Shown piece after piece: positions 1 to 5,575 of a stretch of DNA of 6,234 nucleotides; within the stretch, counting starts at the first letter, position 1; each line of letters begins with the position of its first letter. Under the pieces are notes generated by a model. That model saw nothing but the letters and a program-made list of their open reading frames with translations, searched no databases and was not told where the DNA came from. This DNA is from Sphingobacterium sp. (lineage in GTDB: Bacteria > Bacteroidota > Bacteroidia > SpSt-205): positions 1 through 6,234 of the forward strand of contig JAPYWM010000082.1 of NCBI GenBank assembly GCA_028276345.1, written 5' to 3'. Position numbers and translations under genes: made by a program.

Positions 1-1625
1 GTGTGTTTGCCGCTTACCTGGTTCTCATCCGCCCAACCAAAACAAAGCTCTATTTGCTATACGCCTATTACAGCTTCGTCGCGCTGAGTGCAGTATTTTT
101 TGCTTTTCGGTTAGAGAGCGTTTCGGGGCTTCTAACGCTCCTTCTGTGGGCGCTTGCTTTGCCTTTGATTTATTACTCGCAGGATGCCGTCAGCTTAGGG
201 ATTCGGAATGGGACGTACTATCTACTCTTAGTAGCGTTGTGCGCGGCGCTTTTTCTGGGGGTGGAGGTATTCCCAGGATTGTTTGGGCGTGATGGTACAA
301 TCCTGGGGATTTACACGCATCTTCTGGCTATTAGCTTGGTTATTTTTTATGCTGGCCTTTTGATTGTGCCCTTAGTTACGCGTATTGGACCAAAAGCTCA
401 AAAGAGTCAGCAGCTTCTTTCCCTGCTCACGGCTTTTCTTGAGCAGCAGCAGAAGCAGGAATCGGTAGAAGGCATCATAGAAACTGCGCGGAATACTTTG
501 CAGGAACTGGAAACCGTACAGGGGGTGTATATGCGTTTGCGGAGTGCCGGCCCGCAAAATGGCTCGTATCCCCGCCTGGTGGAATTTTTGTTTCAAGGGC
601 TGCGCGTCAAGGTCCCACACGAAACCTACATTGAGACGATATCTAATGCCGCCGAGGTGAGTCGTGGCCTGCCCGCCGTGGCAGCCATTGTAATCCAGCG
701 CCCTATCATGACTATTCTCTCCTCCGTGCCCGTAGATGCCTTGCAAGCCGTGATCATCGGCACAGCCGAAGATTGCTTTGAGGCCAGTGATGTCCAGCTT
801 ATTGCGACCCTGGTAGAGCAAACTGCTCTTTTCCTGGAGGCCCTGGACAGACGCCTTTATCAAGAGGAGCGCCGCCTCTCCCGAAAAGAAATAGACTTTC
901 TCAAAGAAACTCGGGAGGCGCTCCTACCGCCAGTACCGCCTATTTTCGGAAAAGTCGCTTATCATGTCGTCTTTCAGCAGCATGATAAGACAATCGGAGG
1001 AGATTATTACCAGATTGAGGAGGTCGTGCCGGAAAAAGTGATAGATTTTTGGCTTTCGGATTGTGCTGGAAGTGGGATTGCGGCGGCTTACCAGATGGCG
1101 CAGGCTCGCGCTGCCCTCAATACCCTCTGGCCCGAAAAACTCCCTCCCGAAGACATGCTCCTGCGCCTCAATGACGCCCTACGACGCGTCTTCCATAAAA
1201 ACAACTTCATCGCCGCTACTTACCTACGTTTAGACTTAGAGACGCAGACCTACACGCTCTACCGGCCCGGCAATCCCGAGATTCTCTACTGGGACCCCCG
1301 CATCCAAAAAGTCGAGATCCTTCGGCCCGCCGGCGTCGTCCTGGGCAATGCGAGCTCCACCCTCGTGCGGCGTATTCTGGAAAAGCATTCGGCACCGCTC
1401 ATCCCCGGCGCCACTTGGCTCTTCTTCAGCGATGGCTTCACCGAAGCTACTAACCTCGCCGGCGAACAGTTTGGCTTAGAACGTCTCCTGCACCTCTTCC
1501 AGACCCATCTCTCCGAAACGCCCGAAGCCATCGCCCGCCATATCCTCCAAGCCGTCCAGGACTTCGTCGGCGATACCCACCTCGGCGACGACGGCACCCT
1601 CATCGTCATCAGATACCAACCTTAA
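1..1625 (+). CDS. Membrane-anchored GAF-PP2C (SpoIIE/RsbU-type) serine phosphatase, 5' end outside window
   Basis: Probable PP2C-type phosphatase that dephosphorylates the STAS protein encoded next to it. Numbering is from the GTG at base 3. Residues 1-10 look like the end of a membrane helix, followed by about four hydrophobic segments near 14-36, 41-58, 71-90 and 104-125. A GAF-like sensor region lies near 140-282, ending in a typical AxxLVEQTALFLEALD helix. A linker follows with LKETREALLPP (300-310), the usual entry to this phosphatase class. The catalytic domain spans about 315-538 and keeps the metal-binding acidic motifs: IGGDYY (Asp334), SDCAGSG (Asp353), FFSDGFTEATN (Asp477) and GDDGT (Asp529/530). 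The reading frame stays open to base 1 and the first helix is incomplete, so the GTG is probably not the true start and the N terminus is missing. The STAS gene begins 17 bases after its stop. Family assignment is firm; signal and partner are inferred. Confidence 0.9.
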   Translation, partial: VFAAYLVLIRPTKTKLYLLYAYYSFVALSAVFFAFRLESVSGLLTLLLWALALPLIYYSQDAVSLGIRNGTYYLLLVALCAALFLGVEVFPGLFGRDGTILGIYTHLLAISLVIFYAGLLIVPLVTRIGPKAQKSQQLLSLLTAFLEQQQKQESVEGIIETARNTLQELETVQGVYMRLRSAGPQNGSYPRLVEFLFQGLRVKVPHETYIETISNAAEVSRGLPAVAAIVIQRPIMTILSSVPVDALQAVIIGTAEDCFEASDVQLIATLVEQTALFLEALDRRLYQEERRLSRKEIDFLKETREALLPPVPPIFGKVAYHVVFQQHDKTIGGDYYQIEEVVPEKVIDFWLSDCAGSGIAAAYQMAQARAALNTLWPEKLPPEDMLLRLNDALRRVFHKNNFIAATYLRLDLETQTYTLYRPGNPEILYWDPRIQKVEILRPAGVVLGNASSTLVRRILEKHSAPLIPGATWLFFSDGFTEATNLAGEQFGLERLLHLFQTHLSETPEAIARHILQAVQDFVGDTHLGDDGTLIVIRYQP

Positions 1626-1630
1626 TTGCC

Positions 1631-1638
1631 TAACTTTG
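1631..1638 (+). promoter_or_regulatory. Candidate Bacteroidota -7 element (TAACTTTG) before the STAS gene
   Basis: This is an exact match to TAnnTTTG, the -7 element of the housekeeping sigma factor in Bacteroidota. It ends 4 bases before the STAS start codon. No TTG-type -33 element is visible at the usual 17-23 base spacing. If active, it would start a leaderless or nearly leaderless mRNA and give the STAS and later genes a second promoter inside the operon. A chance match is possible. Confidence 0.35.
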
Positions 1639-1642
1639 TCTC

Positions 1643-1963
1643 ATGGAGATGCAGCTCACCCTGAGTCCGGCAGCGGATGCGCTTACCGTCACCCTCGCCG
1701 GCGAATTAGACTCCCTCAGCGCCCCAAAACTCTACGACCAGCTCTCCCAAACCCTCAAACAACATCCGGCTATCAAAAAAATCACCTTCGATTGCCAGAA
1801 CCTCTCGTATATCTCCAGCGCAGGAGCAGGCATTCTACTTCTGAGCTTGGACAACTTCGGTCATCGCGGGGTAGACTTTGAACTGCGCCATGTCCGCCCA
1901 GAAGTCTATAACATCCTCGACCTATTAGGCCTGACCAAGGTCATGTCTGTCTCCAATGACTAA
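1643..1963 (+). CDS. STAS-domain anti-sigma factor antagonist (RsbV/SpoIIAA-like)
   Basis: A 106-residue single STAS domain, the normal size for a stand-alone antagonist. In this family the unphosphorylated form binds and occupies a kinase/anti-sigma protein, and phosphorylation of one serine releases it. Residues 14-21 (LTVTLAGE) and 46-57 (KITFDCQNLSYI) are the expected core strands. The phosphorylation loop reads YISSAGAGI (56-64) where RsbV has YMDSTGLGV, so Ser59 aligns with the RsbV phosphoserine and Ser58 replaces the usual Asp. The tail LLGLTKVMSV is typical. The start at 1643 could instead be the ATG at 1649, two codons in. No Shine-Dalgarno sequence is visible; TAACTTTG lies 4 bases upstream. 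The stop lies inside the first codons of the kinase gene (8-base overlap), which implies translational coupling. Confidence 0.9.
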   Translation: MEMQLTLSPAADALTVTLAGELDSLSAPKLYDQLSQTLKQHPAIKKITFDCQNLSYISSAGAGILLLSLDNFGHRGVDFELRHVRPEVYNILDLLGLTKVMSVSND

Positions 1964-2369
1964 GTACGCCCTGGACTTCTCGGCCACGCCCGACAACCTC
2001 CCTATCATCCGGCACTTCGTCCAGGAGCACCTCGCCCCCCATGTGTCGGACCCTGTACGCCGCAACCAGCTTACCGTCGCCGTGGAAGAACTCTGCGCGA
2101 ACTCCATCATTCATGGCAATCACAGCGACCCCGCGCAAAAACTTCGCCTGGAACTGCGCATACAGGGGCAGCAGCTCCACATTTACCTCTACGACCCAGC
2201 CCCGCCCTACGCCCTCCACAAATACCCCATGCCTCCCCAGCTCCTCCGGAAGGACACCAACCGCCCAGGCGGCCTGGGAATATACCTCATTCGCCAGCTC
2301 ATGGATAAAATCATCGTCCGCCGCCGCGGCGAAAAATCCATCTATCACCTTGTCAAAAATCTAACATGA
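1956..2369 (+). CDS. GHKL-type serine kinase/anti-sigma factor (RsbW/SpoIIAB-like)
   Basis: A 137-residue HATPase_c_2 protein, the length usual for anti-sigma kinases. In partner switching it either holds its target or phosphorylates the STAS antagonist using ATP. The N box is VEELCANSIIHG (43-54), with Glu45 as likely catalytic base and Asn49 as Mg-ATP ligand. The G1 region is DPAPPY (80-85), where relatives usually have DxGxPF, so the glycine is replaced by Ala82. The G2 box is RPGGLGIYLIRQLMD (103-117), close to consensus. The C-terminal strand and helix KSIYHLVKNL complete the fold. The gene starts inside the end of the STAS gene and ends in an ATGA overlap with ruvB. No sigma factor is encoded nearby, so it may control a non-sigma partner or a distant one. 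Family assignment is firm; the target is unknown. Confidence 0.9.
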   Translation: MTKYALDFSATPDNLPIIRHFVQEHLAPHVSDPVRRNQLTVAVEELCANSIIHGNHSDPAQKLRLELRIQGQQLHIYLYDPAPPYALHKYPMPPQLLRKDTNRPGGLGIYLIRQLMDKIIVRRRGEKSIYHLVKNLT

Positions 2370-3358
2370 GCTCCGCTGTAGACCCCGAGGAACGCGCCCT
2401 CCGACCAAAAAAGTTAGACGAATTTATCGGGAATCGCCCCTTTCTGCCAAATCTGCGCGTGTACATAGAAGCTGCTCGAGACCGCCGGGAGCCTTTGGAT
2501 CATGTGCTTTTTTACGGGCCGCCGGGACTGGGAAAAACCACCTTGGCCCACATCATCGCCAGCGAGATGGGGACTAACCTCATCACCACCAGCGGCCCCG
2601 CACTCCAACGCCCCGCTGACCTCGCCGGCATCCTCACCCGCCTCGAAAAAGGCGATGTGCTCTTCATCGACGAAATCCATCGCCTCCACCCAGCCGTGGA
2701 AGAATTCCTCTACAGCGCCATGGAGGATTTCCGGATAGATATCGTCCTGGATAGTGGCCCCCACGCCCGGACCCTCCAGCTCCGACTCAAACCCTTCACC
2801 CTCGTCGGTGCCACCACCCGAATCGGCCTCCTCACCGCTCCTCTCGTGGCACGCTTCGGTATCACCATCCATGTCGATTATTACACGAAAGAAGAGCTTT
2901 CGCAGATAATCCTTCGTTCAGCTGAGCTTCTGGGACTAATGATTACACCCGAGGCGGCGTTAGCTATCGCGCAACGTAGCCGCGGCACGCCCCGCACAGC
3001 CAATCGCCTCCTCCGACGCGTGCGTGACTTTGCCCAAGTAGAAAAACGCTCGCACATAGACCTCGCCTTCGCTGAGAAAGTCCTAACCGCTATGCAAATA
3101 GACCCCGCCGGCCTGGAAGATATCGACAAGCGCTTTTTGCAGACGCTAATCGACCGCTTTGGCGGTGGGCCGACGGGCATCCAAACCCTCGCCGTCGCCA
3201 TCGGCGAAGAGGCTGAAACCTTAGAAGAAGTCTACGAACCCTACCTGATCATGGAGGGGCTCATTGAACGTACGCCGCGTGGGCGCCGGGCTCTACCCCG
3301 AGCGTACAGCCACCTTGGTCGGGTACGCCCTTCGGCCTCCTCGCTTTTCGACACCTAA
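2366..3358 (+). CDS. ruvB: Holliday junction branch-migration DNA helicase RuvB
   Basis: The 330-residue AAA+ motor of the RuvAB complex. Hexameric rings flank a RuvA-bound Holliday junction and pump DNA through, driving branch migration in recombinational repair. The visible motifs are in family order: N-terminal ALRPKKLDEFIG (11-22), Walker A GPPGLGKT (51-58), Walker B VLFIDEIH (98-105), LYSAMEDF (115-122), sensor 1 GATTR (148-152), arginine finger in VARFG (Arg163), sensor 2 GTPRTANRLLRR (207-218), and the C-terminal winged helix with RFGGGPTGIQTL (264-275) and LIERTPRGR (299-307). Length and termini match the family, so the gene is complete. The ATG at 2366 overlaps the kinase stop as ATGA, and queG follows 5 bases after the stop. 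No ruvA or ruvC is present, as is common when ruv genes are dispersed. Confidence 0.98.
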   Translation: MSSAVDPEERALRPKKLDEFIGNRPFLPNLRVYIEAARDRREPLDHVLFYGPPGLGKTTLAHIIASEMGTNLITTSGPALQRPADLAGILTRLEKGDVLFIDEIHRLHPAVEEFLYSAMEDFRIDIVLDSGPHARTLQLRLKPFTLVGATTRIGLLTAPLVARFGITIHVDYYTKEELSQIILRSAELLGLMITPEAALAIAQRSRGTPRTANRLLRRVRDFAQVEKRSHIDLAFAEKVLTAMQIDPAGLEDIDKRFLQTLIDRFGGGPTGIQTLAVAIGEEAETLEEVYEPYLIMEGLIERTPRGRRALPRAYSHLGRVRPSASSLFDT

Positions 3359-3363
3359 AAAAG

Positions 3364-4308
3364 ATGCTGGCGCTGGCCCAGCAAGTGAAAGCGCTGGCTC
3401 AGGGCCTCGGCTTTGAGGCGTGTGGCATCACCCCCGCCGAGCCGCTCATAGAAGCCTACGAACGTTACCTGCAAGCCGTCTTTTCGGGGCGGCTGACCGG
3501 CCTCCGTTATCTCACCGAAAACCCCACCCTCCGCCAGCATCCCCGCACCCTTCTCCCTTCCGCCCAGAGCCTCATTCTTTGCCTCAAAAGCTACTACCAG
3601 GGCGTTCGCCTACACCCGCCTATCGCCCAGTATGCTTGGGGAGAAGACTACCATCGTGTTTTACGGCGAAAGTTGGATATTATTTCAGATTACCTTCGGC
3701 GAAAAGGCGGCCTTGGCACCGAAGTGCGCCCCTTCGTCGACACAGCCCCCATCTTGGAAAAACCCTACGCCCAGCAGGCGGGCCTCGGCTGGATTGGGAA
3801 AAATACTTTGCTCATCAGTCCGAAGCTGGGATCTTATACCTTCATCGCAGGGCTGGCGACGAATCTCCCCCTGCCGCCCGATGCGCCACTGGCGAAAGAC
3901 CTATGCGGCACTTGCCAGCGGTGTGTGGAGGCTTGCCCCACCGGTGCGCTCGAACCCTACAAGCTGGATGTGCGGCGGTGCATAGCCTACTGGACGATAG
4001 AGGCGCCCGCCCTATCCGAAGGCATGCCTCCCACAGGCGAATGGCTTTTCGGATGTGACATCTGTCAGGCCGTCTGCCCATGGAATCGGTTTGCCTGGCC
4101 GCATGGCGAGATAGCTTTTACGCCGCAGCCCTACGTAGCATGGGATGTCGGGACGTGGGCAGCGGCGCCTAAGAGTCAGGTACGCCGCATGGTCCGCCTT
4201 TCAGCCCTGCGGCGAGCCCGCCCGGAAAAACTCCTGCATTTAGCCCGGCAGAAACACAACGGGAAACACTTGGAGGAGAGGCCAGGTAGAGAGCAGGTGG
4301 AGAGATAA
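3364..4308 (+). CDS. queG: Epoxyqueuosine reductase QueG (short form)
   Basis: Catalyses the last step of queuosine synthesis, reducing epoxyqueuosine to queuosine in the anticodon wobble position of GUN tRNAs, using cobalamin and two [4Fe-4S] clusters in the cytoplasm. The cofactor/active-site block is FVDTAPILEKPYAQQAG (124-140), with the conserved aspartate at 126, followed by LGWIGKNTLLI (141-151). The ferredoxin-like part carries CGTCQRCVEACPTGAL (Cys181, 184, 187, 191), Cys206 in RRCIAYWTIE, and CDICQAVCPWN (Cys231, 234, 238), which makes the full set of eight cluster ligands. At 314 residues it lacks the C-terminal HEAT-repeat extension of longer homologues such as B. subtilis QueG; short forms are common. 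The start lies after an A-rich stretch (AAAAAAG) 5 bases past the ruvB stop. It is probably the last gene of the operon, since a 157-base gap with a hairpin follows. Confidence 0.97.
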   Translation: MLALAQQVKALAQGLGFEACGITPAEPLIEAYERYLQAVFSGRLTGLRYLTENPTLRQHPRTLLPSAQSLILCLKSYYQGVRLHPPIAQYAWGEDYHRVLRRKLDIISDYLRRKGGLGTEVRPFVDTAPILEKPYAQQAGLGWIGKNTLLISPKLGSYTFIAGLATNLPLPPDAPLAKDLCGTCQRCVEACPTGALEPYKLDVRRCIAYWTIEAPALSEGMPPTGEWLFGCDICQAVCPWNRFAWPHGEIAFTPQPYVAWDVGTWAAAPKSQVRRMVRLSALRRARPEKLLHLARQKHNGKHLEERPGREQVER

Positions 4309-4312
4309 TGCC

Positions 4313-4343
4313 GAGGCAGAGGCGGCACCTCTTGCTGTGCCTC
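4313..4343 (+). terminator. Possible hairpin terminator after queG
   Basis: An inner stem AGAGG/CCTCT (4318-4322 with 4328-4332, loop CGGCA) sits on an outer stem GAGGC/GCCTC (4313-4317 with 4339-4343), with a 6-base bulge on the 3' side. It begins 4 bases after the queG stop, where a terminator is expected. There is no T-run after it, so it is not a standard intrinsic terminator. It may act as an mRNA 3'-end stabiliser or mean nothing. Confidence 0.35.
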
Positions 4344-4358
4344 AGAATGAGGGTCCTG

Positions 4359-4366
4359 CCCCCCCC
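4359..4366 (+). repeat. C8 homopolymer tract in the gap upstream of the first EGF lipoprotein gene
   Basis: Eight consecutive C residues lie in the 157-base gap between queG and the lipoprotein gene, 99 bases before its start codon. It is the longest C run I find in the window; the next is C6 at 2035-2040 inside the kinase gene. Homopolymeric tracts can slip during replication, but at this length and distance an effect on expression is uncertain. Confidence 0.9.
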
Positions 4367-4424
4367 ACACGCCTCTCACCCGGAAAAAGCAAAAAGAGGT
4401 TTTACAATCTGGCATCCTCCTCCA

Positions 4425-4458
4425 TTGGGTGCTGTTTGCAGAAGAAGTTGTACCTTCA
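4425..4458 (+). promoter_or_regulatory. Weak candidate promoter before first EGF lipoprotein gene
   Basis: TTG at 4425-4427 and TACCTTCA at 4451-4458 are 23 bases apart, resembling the Bacteroidota -33 TTG and -7 TAnnTTTG elements with two mismatches in the latter. The -7-like element ends 7 bases before the chosen start codon, the same unusually short spacing seen at 1631 and 5038. This is a weak match, listed mainly because of that shared placement. Confidence 0.25.
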
Positions 4459-4465
4459 CAGCGGT

Positions 4466-4939
4466 ATGAAGACACTTCGGATTATTGGATTAGCGATGGC
4501 GCTTTTCGGCGCCCTCACGCTACAAAGCTGTAAGAAAGACCCCTGCAAGAACGTCACCTGTCAGAATGGGGGCACTTGCCAAGATGGAAACTGTCGATGC
4601 AGCCTGCCCTGGGAGGGATCTAAATGCGAGGTAGATGCCCGAGATAAGTTCGTGGGCTCCTGGCGAGGAACCACCAACTGTGGGGGTGGTCCGGAGGAGG
4701 ATGTTTTTTCTATTACAAAGAGTAGCACCACGCCGAATCGCATTATCATTGAAGATATTTATGGCGAACTAACTTCTTCCTCTACCTTCGATATCCCTAC
4801 CCAGACAGTGAATGTGAATGGCACCGCTGTAACAATTAATGGCAGGGGTAATCTAAATGGTAATCAGCTCACACTGACCTACGTTCTTACGATACAAGGA
4901 GCGGCTGTTACATGTACTGGTACCTATAACAAGCAATAA
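4466..4939 (+). CDS. Small lipoprotein with one EGF-like module (paralogue 1)
   Basis: Secreted, lipid-anchored 157-residue protein of unknown function. Residues 1-21 form a signal peptide with a lipobox LQS-C, and Cys22 is the predicted lipidated residue. The start at 4466 was chosen because it places this signal peptide at the N terminus; the frame is open upstream, but those codons have no signal-like features. Residues 27-54 are a complete EGF-like module with six cysteines (27, 32, 38, 43, 45, 54) and the hallmark NGGTC. The rest (about 60-157) is rich in Thr, Ser, Asn and beta-type residues and holds two cysteines (72, 150) that could form a disulfide; its ending LTYVLTIQ...CTGTY matches that of the downstream paralogue. 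Third-position GC is low (15 of 40 codons at residues 111-150) compared with neighbouring genes. A hairpin terminator follows the stop. EGF-like modules usually mediate binding, but the partner is unknown. Confidence 0.85.
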   Translation: MKTLRIIGLAMALFGALTLQSCKKDPCKNVTCQNGGTCQDGNCRCSLPWEGSKCEVDARDKFVGSWRGTTNCGGGPEEDVFSITKSSTTPNRIIIEDIYGELTSSSTFDIPTQTVNVNGTAVTINGRGNLNGNQLTLTYVLTIQGAAVTCTGTYNKQ

Positions 4940-4971
4940 GGTTGTAAGACTTTACTAAGCTGGCACAGGTG

Positions 4972-5008
4972 GGCAGCCTCTTAAGGAGGCTGCCTGCTTG
5001 TGTGTTTT
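4972..5008 (+). terminator. Intrinsic-type terminator between the two EGF lipoprotein genes
   Basis: A perfect 9-bp stem GGCAGCCTC/GAGGCTGCC (4972-4980 with 4986-4994) closes a 5-base loop TTAAG and is followed by the T-rich stretch TGCTTGTGTGTTTT. It starts 32 bases after the stop of the upstream lipoprotein gene. The T-run is not immediately adjacent to the stem, which weakens it somewhat. It suggests the two paralogues are transcribed separately. Confidence 0.65.
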
Positions 5009-5037
5009 GAGATAGGCTGAGTAATCGCTCAAAGGCG

Positions 5038-5045
5038 TAACTTTG
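5038..5045 (+). promoter_or_regulatory. Candidate Bacteroidota -7 element (TAACTTTG) before second EGF lipoprotein gene
   Basis: An exact TAnnTTTG match, identical to the site at 1631, ending 9 bases before the start codon and lying just downstream of the terminator hairpin, where a new promoter is expected. The nearest upstream TTTG (5006-5009) is 28 bases away, too far for a standard -33 element. If used, the transcript would have a leader of only a few bases. The context makes this the better of the two exact sites. Confidence 0.45.
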
Positions 5046-5054
5046 TGGTGATAG

Positions 5055-5573
5055 ATGAGAAGGCCTGGTTTAATTATCATTTTAGGAGCGTTAGGTGCTC
5101 TCGTGCTGAGTTGCAAGCGAGGCAGCTGCGAAAATATCACCTGCCTCAACGGCGGTACCTGCCGCAATGGGCGCTGTCAGTGTCCCGTGGGCTTTGAGGG
5201 GGCCCGGTGCGAAACGAAATGGACAGACCGGTGGATTGGCACTTACACAGCGGACGACCGCTGTCGCCAGGTGGGCCTCATCCCCCAGTATGAAGGGCGA
5301 GTCTCCCCCTCTACCGTTTACGCCGACGTCCTATACCTGGAGCCTTTCGGCAATCTTACCTGCGAGGGCGGCCAAGCCGTCAAAGTGGAGGGCCGCCTTA
5401 CCAGCGGTAATCAGCTCCGGATAGAGCAGCAGGCCGTATGCAATCGGCGCTACAGCATTAGTGGCGACGGCTCCTACGACCAAAATCGCCGGGCCTTCAC
5501 CGTTACTTACATAATCAGAGACTTCCAGACGGGCCTTACGGACACCTGCACCGCCACCTGGCTCAAGTACTAA
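5055..5573 (+). CDS. Small lipoprotein with one EGF-like module (paralogue 2)
   Basis: Secreted, lipid-anchored 172-residue protein of unknown function and tandem paralogue of the preceding gene. Residues 1-19 are a signal peptide with lipobox LVLS-C, and Cys20 is the predicted lipidated residue. Residues 25-52 form an EGF-like module with cysteines 25, 30, 36, 41, 43 and 52 and the hallmark NGGTC. From the lipid cysteine to the end of the module, about 18 of 34 residues are identical to paralogue 1. The C-terminal domain (about 57-172) carries four cysteines (70, 103, 129, 165) against two in the paralogue, so an extra disulfide is possible; its final strands FTVTYIIRD...TCTATW match the other copy. 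Third-position GC is high (29 of 40 codons at residues 111-150). The gene ends 2 bases from the convergent receptor gene. Surface location and binding role are inferred from the architecture only. Confidence 0.87.
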   Translation: MRRPGLIIILGALGALVLSCKRGSCENITCLNGGTCRNGRCQCPVGFEGARCETKWTDRWIGTYTADDRCRQVGLIPQYEGRVSPSTVYADVLYLEPFGNLTCEGGQAVKVEGRLTSGNQLRIEQQAVCNRRYSISGDGSYDQNRRAFTVTYIIRDFQTGLTDTCTATWLKY

Positions 5574-5575
5574 AC

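Noticed and set aside
372..863. 163-codon open frame on the minus strand inside the phosphatase gene
   Set aside because: It lies wholly opposite the GAF-containing phosphatase coding sequence and its translation shows no recognisable domain or compositional logic.
1941..2348. 135-codon open frame on the minus strand opposite the kinase gene
   Set aside because: Shadow of a strongly supported anti-sigma kinase gene; long antisense frames are expected with this codon use.
2414..2872. 152-codon open frame on the minus strand opposite ruvB
   Set aside because: Acidic, low-complexity translation mirroring ruvB codons; ruvB is certain on the other strand.
3420..4058. 212-codon plus-strand frame overlapping queG
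   Set aside because: Arg/Pro/His-rich out-of-frame translation; queG in the correct frame has all cluster ligands.
4337..4465. Upstream GTG start extending the first EGF lipoprotein by 43 residues
   Set aside because: The extension would bury the lipobox signal peptide and its residues look like translated intergenic sequence; the ATG at 4466 gives a standard lipoprotein.
4955..5167. 70-codon minus-strand frame across the gap between the lipoprotein genes
   Set aside because: It crosses the terminator hairpin and the start of the second lipoprotein gene and has no recognisable protein features.
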